Source: Methanobacterium bryantii (GTDB lineage: Archaea; Methanobacteriota; Methanobacteria; Methanobacteriales; Methanobacteriaceae). Taken from it: DNA of 64,000 nucleotides. The stretch spans positions 1 through 64,000 of the forward strand of contig NZ_LMVM01000039.1 of NCBI RefSeq assembly GCF_002287175.1, read 5' to 3'. A model generated the notes under the pieces. That model saw only the letters and a list, made by a program, of their open reading frames with translations. It made no database searches and was not told the origin of the DNA. Shown one piece after another: positions 28,875 to 38,892 of this stretch (position 1 is the stretch's first letter; every line of letters begins with the position of its first letter). The position numbers were made by a program, and so were the translations under genes.

Positions 28875-29174
28875 TCATTCATTAATGGTTAAAATACTTG
28901 AAAATCCAGTAGCTTCAAATATTTCCATAATTAAATCGTTTACGTTTTCAATTACCATAGTTCCCTGTTTATTCATTATTTTCTGCGTTGAAAGGACCAC
29001 ACGAAGCCCTGCACTTGAGATATATTTTAAGTCTTCAAAATCCAAGACCAGATCTGTTACATCTGGAAGATCTTTTTTTAATTCTTCCTCCAATTCTGGT
29101 GCTGTGTTGGTGTCTAACCTACCGTTTAATTTAATTGTCAACTTATCTTCTTCTAATATTTTATCTATGTCCAT
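28875..29174 (-). CDS. STAS-domain protein (RsbV/SpoIIAA-like antagonist)
   Basis: 99 residues with ggtgga upstream. DLVLDFEDLKYISSAGLRVVLSTQK carries the conserved Ser-Ser phosphorylation site (S55-S56 approximately) of anti-sigma-factor antagonists. It would be phosphorylated by the kinase gene next door or by the ATPase domain on the MATE protein, and dephosphorylated by the SpoIIE-type phosphatase. Confidence 0.9.
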   Translation of the reverse strand: MDIDKILEEDKLTIKLNGRLDTNTAPELEEELKKDLPDVTDLVLDFEDLKYISSAGLRVVLSTQKIMNKQGTMVIENVNDLIMEIFEATGFSSILTINE

Positions 29175-29207
29175 GATTTATTCCACCTGTAATTTAATTA
29201 ATCAATC

Positions 29208-30950
29208 TTATCTCTTTATTGTAATAACTGTACTGTTTAAACCTATAAGTCTTGCATAACTTATATCATCTGCAATCTTTTGCAGCACCTCAATATTTTC
29301 AAATGAGTCTTTTTCTTCGCAGGTATAAGTTGAGGGGTTAAATTCTTTTCCAGGGTCTTTAAAAGCAATTGTTATCTCATCCTCTTCTATTTTTGATAGA
29401 ATATCAATGCATTCTATTTCATTGCTGTTGAATTTTATTGTGTTTACTGCCATTTCCTCAACTGCCATACCTATACGCAGCGCTACTTTCGCATCTACTC
29501 CATTTTCTTTTGTAAAATCAATTAATTTTTGAGATATCCCAACTACATCTTCAACTGAACTGTGTATAGTTACATCAAGTACAGGAGTATCCTTATAGTT
29601 CCCCAATAAGAAGAACCCTGAGAATTTTCCCTCTGAACGTTGCGATGTTATCTTAGTTACAACATATATCATCAGGATTGTACCTATTTCTGCTATCACT
29701 AATGATATCCATATTCCATTAACCCCCATAAATCTTGAGAGGACATATGCGCATACTACAGGAATTAAAAGTCCTTCTGTTATTGAAATAGCAAATGACA
29801 GTTTTTTGCGCTGTATTGCCTGCGTGTAAAACATCATTAAAAATGTTATACCCGTACCTATAATACTAAATGAAAGTATCCGAAGAGCATTGATTCCCAC
29901 AGTCATATCCGCCGGATCATTTACACCAAACAGGTTTAAGAGTAGAGAGGGGAACGCCAGAAATAATACTGTAAATGCAGTCCCTGATGCCAGCACTATC
30001 TTTAAAGACCTTTCAATGGTGAATTTTACTCCAGAATAATCCTTTTCCTGGTAATATATAGAAGCTATAGGGGACATCGATTGGGCAGTTCCTATTAAAA
30101 AGATGTATACCATGAACATGCTGTTGTAATAAACTGAAAAAGCTGTTAATCCCTGTTTACCTGCAACTAATGCTATAAATGTATTGATTAAGAACAGCTT
30201 TATAGTCAAAAACAGCTGCCCCGATGCTGATGGGAACCCCGATGTTATGATGTCATAAACTAAGGAGAGCTTACATTTTGCCAGGGATATGAAGTGCATT
30301 GTCCTATCTTTAGCAAAGAAATACTGCATTATGAATACAGTTCCAGCTGCATATCCAGATATTGTAGCAAGAGCTGCCCCACCTATATCCATACCAAAAC
30401 CTAAGATAAAAACCAGATCTAGTATAAGGTTCACCGCATTTGAAATCAGAAGAGCATAAAAGGACAGCCTTGGCTTACCATCTGCCCTTATAAAATAGGC
30501 AATTCCCATTAAAACAAACAGGAAAGGCGACCCCAGGAAATATACTCCTAAAAATTTCTTAACCAGTACTGCAAGTGCGGGATTAGTGGTGAGTGTGGCA
30601 ACAATATTATCCAGAAAGATTATCCCAAATGCAGAGAATGACACTCCAATAACTGCCAAAAGGGCCATTGAAATTGTGAAATACATATCTGCCTTTTCTT
30701 CATTCCGCTCTGCCTTTGAAACTGATACAAGTAGAGAGCCACCCAATCCAATCATCCAGTATATCAGGTTGATAAACGTGATTATAGGAGCAATAAGCGC
30801 CATAGCTGAAATATTAATAGGTCCCAGAGTGTTACCTACAATTAAAGTGTCTATGAACGTGCTTGTGTTAATGGCCATAGACATCAACAGAGTAGGTAAG
30901 AAAAATTCTTTAAACTTATCCGATATTAAATTGTAATTTCTTTCGTACAT
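29208..30950 (-). CDS. MATE-family exporter fused to a C-terminal RsbW-like ATPase domain
   Basis: 580 residues with a gaggacc site. Residues ~1-445 form a 12-segment MATE antiporter (FKEFFLPTLLMSMAINTSTF..PINISAMALIAP..). Residues ~455-580 are a GHKL ATPase domain with N-box MAVEEMAVNTIKFNSNEI and FKDPGKEFNPSTY. MATE proteins normally end near 450-480 residues, so this is a real fusion in one frame. It lies 24 nt after the NRPS gene, so it probably exports the product, with the ATPase domain tying export to the STAS/phosphatase switch. MATE genes and regulators of this kind are known near NRPS genes in Methanobrevibacter ruminantium; the fusion itself I have not seen described. Confidence 0.9.
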   Translation of the reverse strand: MYERNYNLISDKFKEFFLPTLLMSMAINTSTFIDTLIVGNTLGPINISAMALIAPIITFINLIYWMIGLGGSLLVSVSKAERNEEKADMYFTISMALLAVIGVSFSAFGIIFLDNIVATLTTNPALAVLVKKFLGVYFLGSPFLFVLMGIAYFIRADGKPRLSFYALLISNAVNLILDLVFILGFGMDIGGAALATISGYAAGTVFIMQYFFAKDRTMHFISLAKCKLSLVYDIITSGFPSASGQLFLTIKLFLINTFIALVAGKQGLTAFSVYYNSMFMVYIFLIGTAQSMSPIASIYYQEKDYSGVKFTIERSLKIVLASGTAFTVLFLAFPSLLLNLFGVNDPADMTVGINALRILSFSIIGTGITFLMMFYTQAIQRKKLSFAISITEGLLIPVVCAYVLSRFMGVNGIWISLVIAEIGTILMIYVVTKITSQRSEGKFSGFFLLGNYKDTPVLDVTIHSSVEDVVGISQKLIDFTKENGVDAKVALRIGMAVEEMAVNTIKFNSNEIECIDILSKIEEDEITIAFKDPGKEFNPSTYTCEEKDSFENIEVLQKIADDISYARLIGLNSTVITIKR

Positions 30951-30974
30951 TGCAGGTCCTCAGTGAATAGGTTA

Positions 30975-33900
30975 TTAAGCTTTAAGTTTAACCCCTCTTG
31001 GTTCATAATCAAAGAAATCCATCTCTTTAAGGTATTCTATAAACATCGCGATGTATTCATCACTTATTAAAGGCCATTTGTACCCTAAACGGTACATTAT
31101 CTGTATTGTGTAATTATTTATAACCGGTACAAGTGCACGGCCTTTGCCTTTACCCATACCCATAGCAGTGACAAGCCCGGAAATTGCTTCTTCTCTTGAT
31201 TCATCGTCCATAGCCTGTGCAAAAGCAGCTTTAAATTCATCTTCTTCTGCACCGAAAATGTTTAACCCAAGCGAATTCATGATTTCTATAATGTCTGCAA
31301 TGTAGATTTTGTGATTATTATAAGCATGGAACACGACACACTCTTTAGGGGCTCTTGACAGGACTAAAATTGCCCTTGCAACACTATCTATCGGTGTGAG
31401 CTCAGTTTCTCCCCCTAAAACAGAGTAAGGTATTTTTTCAATTGCACCATACGCTTTTAAACGGTTTATGAACCCGTTGGTCTCGAAGTTAATCTGGAAT
31501 TCACTGTCAGAGTGCCTTGCCATCAAGTTACCAACACGCATAATCTTACCTTTAAGCCCTTTTGTAACTGCTTCCAGTACAACACGCTCAGCTATGAATT
31601 TACTGCTGAGATACTTATTATCCAGAGATTGGCCGATATACAACGTTTGTTCGTCAAATATGGTATTTAACGGAGGGACATTATTTACACTTTCTCCTGC
31701 GACACTGGTTGTTGAAACCTGTACATATTTACAGCCTTTTTCAAGGCAGAATTCAACTCCATTAACAACTCCACCTATGTTGATGTCTTCAATTTGAGTT
31801 CCGGAAGCAAAATGCTTCACGTTTGCTGCACAATTAACCACCGTATCTACTGGAAGTTCTAAAGATTTTTCAAAGTCATGTTTATTTGTAATATCTCCCT
31901 CAATTATATGAATCCTTGAACCAAATAGATCCTCATAACTTTCACTGAAATAATAGAATAAAAGAGCTTTTAAACGTTCTTCAGCACTTGTACGTCTCCC
32001 TTTCCTGAGCATGCAGTAGATAGATCCTTCTTCATTTTCTAAAAAATCACGCAGAACGTGTATTCCTAAAAATCCAGTGGCACCTGTAAGTAAAACATTT
32101 CCTAACTCTTCTTTTTCCCCATTTACAAAATTATCAATTGTATTTTCACTTAAAACCCTATTAATAGCATCATACGAATATTCAGTTATCTCTTTTACAG
32201 ATTCACTTACAGATCCTTCTGCCCCAGTTATGAAATCCGCCAGTTCACGAGGAGTTGGGTGTGCAAATACATCACCATATTTTATTTCATATCCCTGGTT
32301 CATGGCTTCAATGGTGATTTTAGTCACCAGAAGAGATGTGCCTCCCAATTCAAAGAAATCATCAGTTGCACCTATTTGAGGCATGCCCAGTATATCTGCA
32401 AATGTTTCTGCAAAGAATTTTTCAACATCATTTTCAGGTGCAGCATATTTTCTTTCCGCCAGGACTGGTTCTGGAAGTGATTTTAGGTCCGTTTTTCCGT
32501 TAAGAGTTTGAGGTAGTTCATCAAGCTGCATAAACACTGTTGGAACCATATACTTGGTTAATTTCTTCTTTAATTCCGTTTTTAAATCATCACTGTCAAT
32601 TTCACAGTCCGCTGAGAAGTAAGCGCATAAATGGTCGTTAGAATGCACTTTTTTAACTACTACCGCTGCAGATTTGATCCCTTCATATTCCGAAATTGAA
32701 TTTTCAATTTCGCCAATTTCAATCCTGAGGCCTCGAAGTTTAATCTGGTTATCTAAACGACCTAAGATAGATACTTCACCATTTTTCTCCAGTTTAGCAA
32801 AATCTCCAGATTTATAATAATGCACACCATTAATTTCAATGAACCTTTCACCGTTCAGCTCATCTCTATTCCAGTAACCCCTACCAACTCCGGCACCTCC
32901 AATGTATAACTCACCTACAACACCTTGAGGTAAAGGGTTGCCGTCCATATCCATGATCTTTTCAACCACGTTGAAGAGAGGTTTACCTACATTGATATCC
33001 CCATCTGAAATGATTTTTACGTTGCATCCAACTGTAGTTTCAGTTGGGCCGTATTGATTTAATATGGTTAACTTATCATATTCTGACAGGGCATTCCAGA
33101 GCTGTAAAGGAAATGCTTCTCCCCCTATAATTATTGCCCTACAATAGCCCATTGCTTTTTGTATATCTTCAAGCTCTAAATACTGCAGCAGTCTAGAAGG
33201 AGTTGTACCAAATAATTCTGCTTTAGTTTTTTCAAATAACTTGGCAAGCTCTAAGGGGTTCTTTGTCTGCTCATCATTGGCCAGTACAAAAGTCATTCCA
33301 TGCACAAGTGGAATAAATGTTTCCTGTACAAACGGGTCGAAAGCTACTGTTATTATTGATAATGAAATATTTACTCTACTGACTATATCCTGAATAAACT
33401 GGTTATCTGGATGATCTGAAATGAGATTGGTTATATTTTCGTGTTTTAACATTACACCTTTAGGTTTTCCTGTAGAACCTGAAGTATAAATTAGATAACA
33501 CAGATTTTCAGGAGTTAATTCAGGATCTGGATTTTCTTCGTTCTCTTCTAAAAGTAATTCATCCACATCTAATGCATTAGGCAAGTTTTCTTTAGTTATA
33601 ATATATTTTGCACTGCTGTCTTCCAGAACGTGATTTATTCTTTCTTCAGGATATTCAGGGTCAACAGGGATAAAAGCACAACCTGCTTTCACAATACCTA
33701 GCATCGAAGCAGTTAAACAGCTGTCACGTTTTAGCATGAACATTATTCTGTCTTCAACCTGAACTCCCCTCTTAATCAATGCATTTGCTATACGATTGGA
33801 TTTTCTGTTTAATTCATCATAAGTAAATTCACCGTCTTCAGCAATTAAAGCAATTTCATCCCTGCTTTGCTCTACCTGTTTTTCAAAGAGCTTATTGAGT

Positions 33901-36900
33901 AATTTTTCTTCCACAGGTTTTATCTTGAAGTCTTCATGATCTTCTTCAGCTACAATTGAGATATTCTTGAGTAAAGCCTGTGGATTTTCTATTAATTTAT
34001 CTAAAACGATGCTAATGCTGTGCATAAATGTTTCAATAAGATCTTCACTGTAAAGCGCGTCATTGTACTGTGAAAGCATGTTAAAGTTATCATCAGTGTC
34101 TATAACATTGACACTTAACTTAAATTTCAGTGCTTCGTATTCCAGACTTTCACGTCCTATGGTGCGGTTGTTTATATTTATATCTTCGATAATTTTTCCG
34201 TGATATGCGTAAAAGAACTCAGGAAACATATCATATTTATCAGAAATCTTTGTAAATGGATAGCAGTCGTATTTCAGTACGTCCAGCCATACATTTTCCA
34301 CGTAATCAAAATAATCTATCACGGATAGATCACTGTTTATATTTAATGCAATAGGTAATGTTTTTACCATCATTGCAATACAATTTTGGAACTGAGGGTT
34401 GCTCCTGCCGTTTGAAATGGTAGAAATTAAAATATCTTTGTTATAAACAAATTTACTGAGCGTAAACACAGTTGCTGCTAAAAATAGGTTGTTAGGAGTA
34501 ATTGCATTGTCTTTACAGAATTTTTCAATCTCAGATTTATTCACAGGAACACTGATTTCTCCCATCTGGCCTTCTTCCTCTTTTCCACTGCAGTCTGGAG
34601 AAATAACTGTTGCACTGTCAAACTCAACTATCTTATTTTCAAAATAAGATTCTGCATCAAAGTATAACTGGCTTTTTTCTACTTCAAGTTCCTCCAAACA
34701 CAGGTCAAACCCATCATATTTCTCCGTGTCCACGATACCGCCGCCGTATATTGTTCCAATCTCATTAAATAGAATATTTAAAGCAGTACCATCCACAATG
34801 ATATGGTGGAAATCGGCCAGCAGGCAAATTTCATCGGGATTCTTATAAATTTCAAACCTGAATAAAGGCCCATCATATAAAGAGAACGGTTTTATAAATT
34901 CATTTTTAATTTTATCATCAACTGTTCCTTCATGAATTTTTATATCCACATCAATGTCATCACGCCGCTCCTGATAAATTTCACCGTCCCTCATAACAAA
35001 CCTTGTTTTGAGGTAGGGGTGTTTCTCAATAATGTCTAATAAAGCAACTTTAAGTTTTTCAGGGTCAATATCATTCCCAAAACCTATGCATTTAGGCAGG
35101 TTGTAGGTTAATTTCTCAGGATTTTTAGCGCAGTCGAAGTATACACCTAACTGATTGTGGGTTAGCGGATAAAATTCCTGTTTCTGGTAGTGTTTCTCTT
35201 CCACAGCAGATGAAGATGAAACTTCCTTTGCTATCTCGCGTATGGTTTTAGCCCTCATTATATTGGTTACGTTAACTGTAACTCCAAATTTCTGTGAAAT
35301 TTTAGCTACCAGCTTAAGAACAGATAATGAAGTAAGACCTAACCTGAATAAATCAGTTATCACACCAAAATCCGTTGTATCTAGAATTTCTGAACACATA
35401 TCAAAAATATCTTTTTCTAAATCAGTGCCAGGGGCTATGACCTCATCAAGCCCCGAATGATCTTCTTCAGGATCAGGGAAGTTCTTTAAATCAGTTTTCC
35501 CATTCGGAGTCATAGGGAAGCTGTCCATTCGAACAAAATAAGATGGAACCATGTAAGCTGGCAGTTTGTTCACAAGTGTATTTCTTAAATTACTGACATT
35601 AACTTCATGATCCTCGGTAAAGTATGCACATAAATGTTCATTGTCATGCACTGTCTTGACCAGCGCAAATGCAGTTTTAATTCCATTACATTCCCTAATT
35701 GCATTTTCAATCTCACCAAGCTCAATCCTTAAACCTCTAAGCTTAATCTGGTTATCCATTCTGCCTAAAACGTATAATTCCCCAGTACTGTCCCTTTTTG
35801 CCAGATCCCCCGTGTTGTAATAGCGGAGGCCGTTGTGCATGATAAATCTCTCTTTAGTGAGTTCCTCATTATTCCAGTAACCTCTGGCAACTCCTGCACC
35901 GGCCACATATAGTTCACCCACAACATTATAAGGCAAAGGATTCGCATCCATGTCCATAATCTTATCCGTGACATTCAAAAGAGTTTCACCAGCAGATATA
36001 TCGTCGCTTGTTATGAGTTTTCCGTGCGATGCAATTGTAATCTCAGTCGGGCCGTAGGAATTATAAATTTCAGCGCAGGTGTATTTTGAAAGTACGTTGT
36101 AAAGCTGTGGAGGGAATGTTTCACCCCCTACAATTATCACATTACATTTAGGCAATGTTTTCTGAATTTCTTCAATTTCTAAGTATTGTAAGAGCCTGGT
36201 AGGTGTTCCACCGAACGCGTCCGCCCCTGTTTCTTCAAATAATTTTGAAAGCGCTATAGGGTTTATTGCCTGCTCTTCATTTGCAAGTATAACAGGCATA
36301 CCATTCATAATAGTTGCGAAAGTCTCACGCAGGAACACAATAAATGATACAGTTGATATAGATATCATTTTACTTGCTTTGGTCACAAGAGCATGGATAG
36401 GAATATTCTGAGGGTCTGGAGAAACGTAATTAGTGATACCTCCATGAGTTAACATTACCCCTTTAGGTTTTCCTGTCGAACCAGAAGTATAAATCAGGTA
36501 ACATAGATTTTCAGGGGTTAATTCGGGATTGGGGTTTTTTTCATTTTCTTCTAAAAGTAATTCATCCACATCTAATGCATTAGGTAAATCTGCTTTAGTT
36601 ATAATGTATTTTGCATCACTATCCTCAAGAACCTGATTTATTCTTTCTTCGGGATATTCAGGGTCAACAGGAATAAAGGCACAGCCTGCTTTCATAATAC
36701 CAAGCATAGTAGCAATGAGGCGACTGTCACGTTTTAGCATGAACATTATTCTATCTTCAACTTCTACCCCTCGCTTAATCAATGCGTTTGCTATACGATT
36801 GGCTTTTCTGTTTAATTCATCATAAGTAAATTCACCGTCTTCAGCAATTAAAGCAATTTCATCCCTACTTTGCTCTACCTGTTTTTCAAAGAGTTTATTT

Positions 36901-38870
36901 AGTAATGGTTCTTCCACCATGTTTATTCTGAAGTCTGCTTCTTTTTCATCTTCAGGCAAAATAGAAATATCTCTAAGCAGCGTGTGTGGATTTTGTGTTA
37001 GCTTAGTTATAAGGATTTTAACACTTTCTATGAACGTTTTAATTACATTTTCACTGTAGAGAGCGTCATTGTAGTGAGAAATTATTTTAAATTCATCAGA
37101 ACTGTCTTCAATAGAAACTGTCAACTTAGGAAGTTCTAAATTTCCTTCATTTATACTGCCTGCCAACCCAAATACATATAAAAATTCAGGGAGAACATAA
37201 TTATTGCTGGAAATCCTTGTAAAGGGATAATAATCATAATTTACAACTTCAAGAAGGGAATTTTGTACATCTTTTAAATAATCATTTACAGTTTTGTCTG
37301 TATCAATATTTACAGCAAGAGGCAGTTCCTGACCTATATTAATGTAATTAGAAACAATAGAAATTAGAATGTCTTTACTGAATACAAATTTACCCAAAGC
37401 AAATAGGGTAGCTGCTAAAAACAGGCCGTTAGAACTAATTCCATTAACTATACAAAATTCTTCAATATCTGACTTATTTAGTAAAATGAAGCTTTCTTTT
37501 AAAGATCCATCTTCTTCTTTACCATTAATATCCGGCGATATAGCAGTTGCACCCTCGCTGGTTTGCACCATATCTTTGAAATATCTTTCAGCTTCATAAA
37601 ATTCACTTGTTTCTATTTCAAATTCATCACAAGTCTTATCTGGATTATCTGAGATATCATAAAGCAGAGCTTTTATATTTTCTACCATATGCTCAATTTG
37701 TGCATCCAAAAAGCAGTCTTTATTATATTCGATTTCAAAAAGCTGCAAACCGTCTTTATCATTTAATGAGGGGTTCACACGGATATGGAACGGAAATTCA
37801 CTTTTAGAATTATTAAATAAATATTCTACATTTGAATCCGTTGAATTTGACACCATAGAATACATGGATAACATTGCAGGGTCTATGCCCTTTTGCTGCA
37901 GTTTTGGACCGTACATATTGAAAGATAACTTTCCATGGGCCAATCCGTTTTTAAGGACAGATTTTGTGTACAGTAAAACCTCTTTAAACGTCCTTTTTTT
38001 GTTATAATCGAGTTTAAGGGGCATCATGTTTACAAACATGCCCATCATATCATGTATTTCTTCTCCAAAATCCCGGCCATGATATACGCTGTTCCAGACC
38101 ATTTCGCTGCTGCATGTGCTTTTTGCAAAGTATAATGATACAGCAGATAATGCAAGTACAAATGGAGATATCCTTACACCGTCAACTACAGATAACTCTT
38201 TTAATTTTTCTGTCAATTGTGGATCTAAGTAAAAATAATTCCTGCGGATGCCGAGATCATCTGAGGAATACCAATCTTTTGAATATCCTTCCAGGTTAGA
38301 GAGCCAGAATTCTTCATCTTCTTTCGCCTGTTTGCTTGAGAGATACTCATTTTCCTTTTTGACGTACTCCTCGTATGAAACATTAGATGGTTGATATTCT
38401 TCTCCTTTTTTCAAAGCCAGGACACAATTTTCCAGGTTTTTGGTAAAAATACCTACAGAACTTCCATCCATGATGATATGGTGAGTACGGCCCAGTACAA
38501 CAGATTCTTTTTTCGTTTTCAGGAGTGTAAACTGATAGAGTGGTGTGTCAAAGATTCCTTTAAATGGTTCTTGCGCAAATTCATCGATAAACGCATTAAT
38601 TTCATCTTCACTTTTATCTGACATATCCTCATATGAAAATAAACCATCTTCTTCAGGAGCATAGTACTGCCTGAAATTCATATTTTCATCCTTTTTCATA
38701 CGTAAATGAAGATTTCCACTTATTAAAATGCTTAAAGCTTTTTTAACATGGTCTTCATCTTCCAGTGAAAATCTAGATTTAAATGAAAGAATATACGCTT
38801 CATTACCGGGTTTACTAATTTCCGTTATAATAGTCCTTTTTTGTGCATTTGACAAATCAAAGCAGTCCAT
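30975..38870 (-). CDS. Two-module non-ribosomal peptide synthetase ending in a thioester reductase
   Basis: About 2631 residues. The ATG at 38870 is favoured because GGAGTGGAT lies just before it; the ATG five codons upstream overlaps that site. Rough order: condensation C1 (1-430; HHIIMDG ~130), an extra C-domain C-terminal lobe without HHxxxDG (435-645), adenylation A1 (650-1145; YTSGSTGKPKG), carrier T1 (1148-1220; LGLTSL), C2 (1225-1650; HHIIVDG), A2 (1655-2135), T2 (2140-2210; LGGTSL), and reductase R (2255-2631; GATGFLG NADPH loop, Tyr-x3-Lys in YLSSK). The chain would leave as an aldehyde or alcohol, or cyclise to a pyrazinone-like imine, as with AusA-type A-T-C-A-T-R enzymes. A1 has Ile where amino-acid-activating domains have the key Asp. 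Cofactor attachment comes from the adjacent PPTase. Confidence 0.92.
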   Translation of the reverse strand: MDCFDLSNAQKRTIITEISKPGNEAYILSFKSRFSLEDEDHVKKALSILISGNLHLRMKKDENMNFRQYYAPEEDGLFSYEDMSDKSEDEINAFIDEFAQEPFKGIFDTPLYQFTLLKTKKESVVLGRTHHIIMDGSSVGIFTKNLENCVLALKKGEEYQPSNVSYEEYVKKENEYLSSKQAKEDEEFWLSNLEGYSKDWYSSDDLGIRRNYFYLDPQLTEKLKELSVVDGVRISPFVLALSAVSLYFAKSTCSSEMVWNSVYHGRDFGEEIHDMMGMFVNMMPLKLDYNKKRTFKEVLLYTKSVLKNGLAHGKLSFNMYGPKLQQKGIDPAMLSMYSMVSNSTDSNVEYLFNNSKSEFPFHIRVNPSLNDKDGLQLFEIEYNKDCFLDAQIEHMVENIKALLYDISDNPDKTCDEFEIETSEFYEAERYFKDMVQTSEGATAISPDINGKEEDGSLKESFILLNKSDIEEFCIVNGISSNGLFLAATLFALGKFVFSKDILISIVSNYINIGQELPLAVNIDTDKTVNDYLKDVQNSLLEVVNYDYYPFTRISSNNYVLPEFLYVFGLAGSINEGNLELPKLTVSIEDSSDEFKIISHYNDALYSENVIKTFIESVKILITKLTQNPHTLLRDISILPEDEKEADFRINMVEEPLLNKLFEKQVEQSRDEIALIAEDGEFTYDELNRKANRIANALIKRGVEVEDRIMFMLKRDSRLIATMLGIMKAGCAFIPVDPEYPEERINQVLEDSDAKYIITKADLPNALDVDELLLEENEKNPNPELTPENLCYLIYTSGSTGKPKGVMLTHGGITNYVSPDPQNIPIHALVTKASKMISISTVSFIVFLRETFATIMNGMPVILANEEQAINPIALSKLFEETGADAFGGTPTRLLQYLEIEEIQKTLPKCNVIIVGGETFPPQLYNVLSKYTCAEIYNSYGPTEITIASHGKLITSDDISAGETLLNVTDKIMDMDANPLPYNVVGELYVAGAGVARGYWNNEELTKERFIMHNGLRYYNTGDLAKRDSTGELYVLGRMDNQIKLRGLRIELGEIENAIRECNGIKTAFALVKTVHDNEHLCAYFTEDHEVNVSNLRNTLVNKLPAYMVPSYFVRMDSFPMTPNGKTDLKNFPDPEEDHSGLDEVIAPGTDLEKDIFDMCSEILDTTDFGVITDLFRLGLTSLSVLKLVAKISQKFGVTVNVTNIMRAKTIREIAKEVSSSSAVEEKHYQKQEFYPLTHNQLGVYFDCAKNPEKLTYNLPKCIGFGNDIDPEKLKVALLDIIEKHPYLKTRFVMRDGEIYQERRDDIDVDIKIHEGTVDDKIKNEFIKPFSLYDGPLFRFEIYKNPDEICLLADFHHIIVDGTALNILFNEIGTIYGGGIVDTEKYDGFDLCLEELEVEKSQLYFDAESYFENKIVEFDSATVISPDCSGKEEEGQMGEISVPVNKSEIEKFCKDNAITPNNLFLAATVFTLSKFVYNKDILISTISNGRSNPQFQNCIAMMVKTLPIALNINSDLSVIDYFDYVENVWLDVLKYDCYPFTKISDKYDMFPEFFYAYHGKIIEDININNRTIGRESLEYEALKFKLSVNVIDTDDNFNMLSQYNDALYSEDLIETFMHSISIVLDKLIENPQALLKNISIVAEEDHEDFKIKPVEEKLLNKLFEKQVEQSRDEIALIAEDGEFTYDELNRKSNRIANALIKRGVQVEDRIMFMLKRDSCLTASMLGIVKAGCAFIPVDPEYPEERINHVLEDSSAKYIITKENLPNALDVDELLLEENEENPDPELTPENLCYLIYTSGSTGKPKGVMLKHENITNLISDHPDNQFIQDIVSRVNISLSIITVAFDPFVQETFIPLVHGMTFVLANDEQTKNPLELAKLFEKTKAELFGTTPSRLLQYLELEDIQKAMGYCRAIIIGGEAFPLQLWNALSEYDKLTILNQYGPTETTVGCNVKIISDGDINVGKPLFNVVEKIMDMDGNPLPQGVVGELYIGGAGVGRGYWNRDELNGERFIEINGVHYYKSGDFAKLEKNGEVSILGRLDNQIKLRGLRIEIGEIENSISEYEGIKSAAVVVKKVHSNDHLCAYFSADCEIDSDDLKTELKKKLTKYMVPTVFMQLDELPQTLNGKTDLKSLPEPVLAERKYAAPENDVEKFFAETFADILGMPQIGATDDFFELGGTSLLVTKITIEAMNQGYEIKYGDVFAHPTPRELADFITGAEGSVSESVKEITEYSYDAINRVLSENTIDNFVNGEKEELGNVLLTGATGFLGIHVLRDFLENEEGSIYCMLRKGRRTSAEERLKALLFYYFSESYEDLFGSRIHIIEGDITNKHDFEKSLELPVDTVVNCAANVKHFASGTQIEDINIGGVVNGVEFCLEKGCKYVQVSTTSVAGESVNNVPPLNTIFDEQTLYIGQSLDNKYLSSKFIAERVVLEAVTKGLKGKIMRVGNLMARHSDSEFQINFETNGFINRLKAYGAIEKIPYSVLGGETELTPIDSVARAILVLSRAPKECVVFHAYNNHKIYIADIIEIMNSLGLNIFGAEEDEFKAAFAQAMDDESREEAISGLVTAMGMGKGKGRALVPVINNYTIQIMYRLGYKWPLISDEYIAMFIEYLKEMDFFDYEPRGVKLKA

Positions 38871-38892
38871 AAATATCCACTCCATCAGTCTT

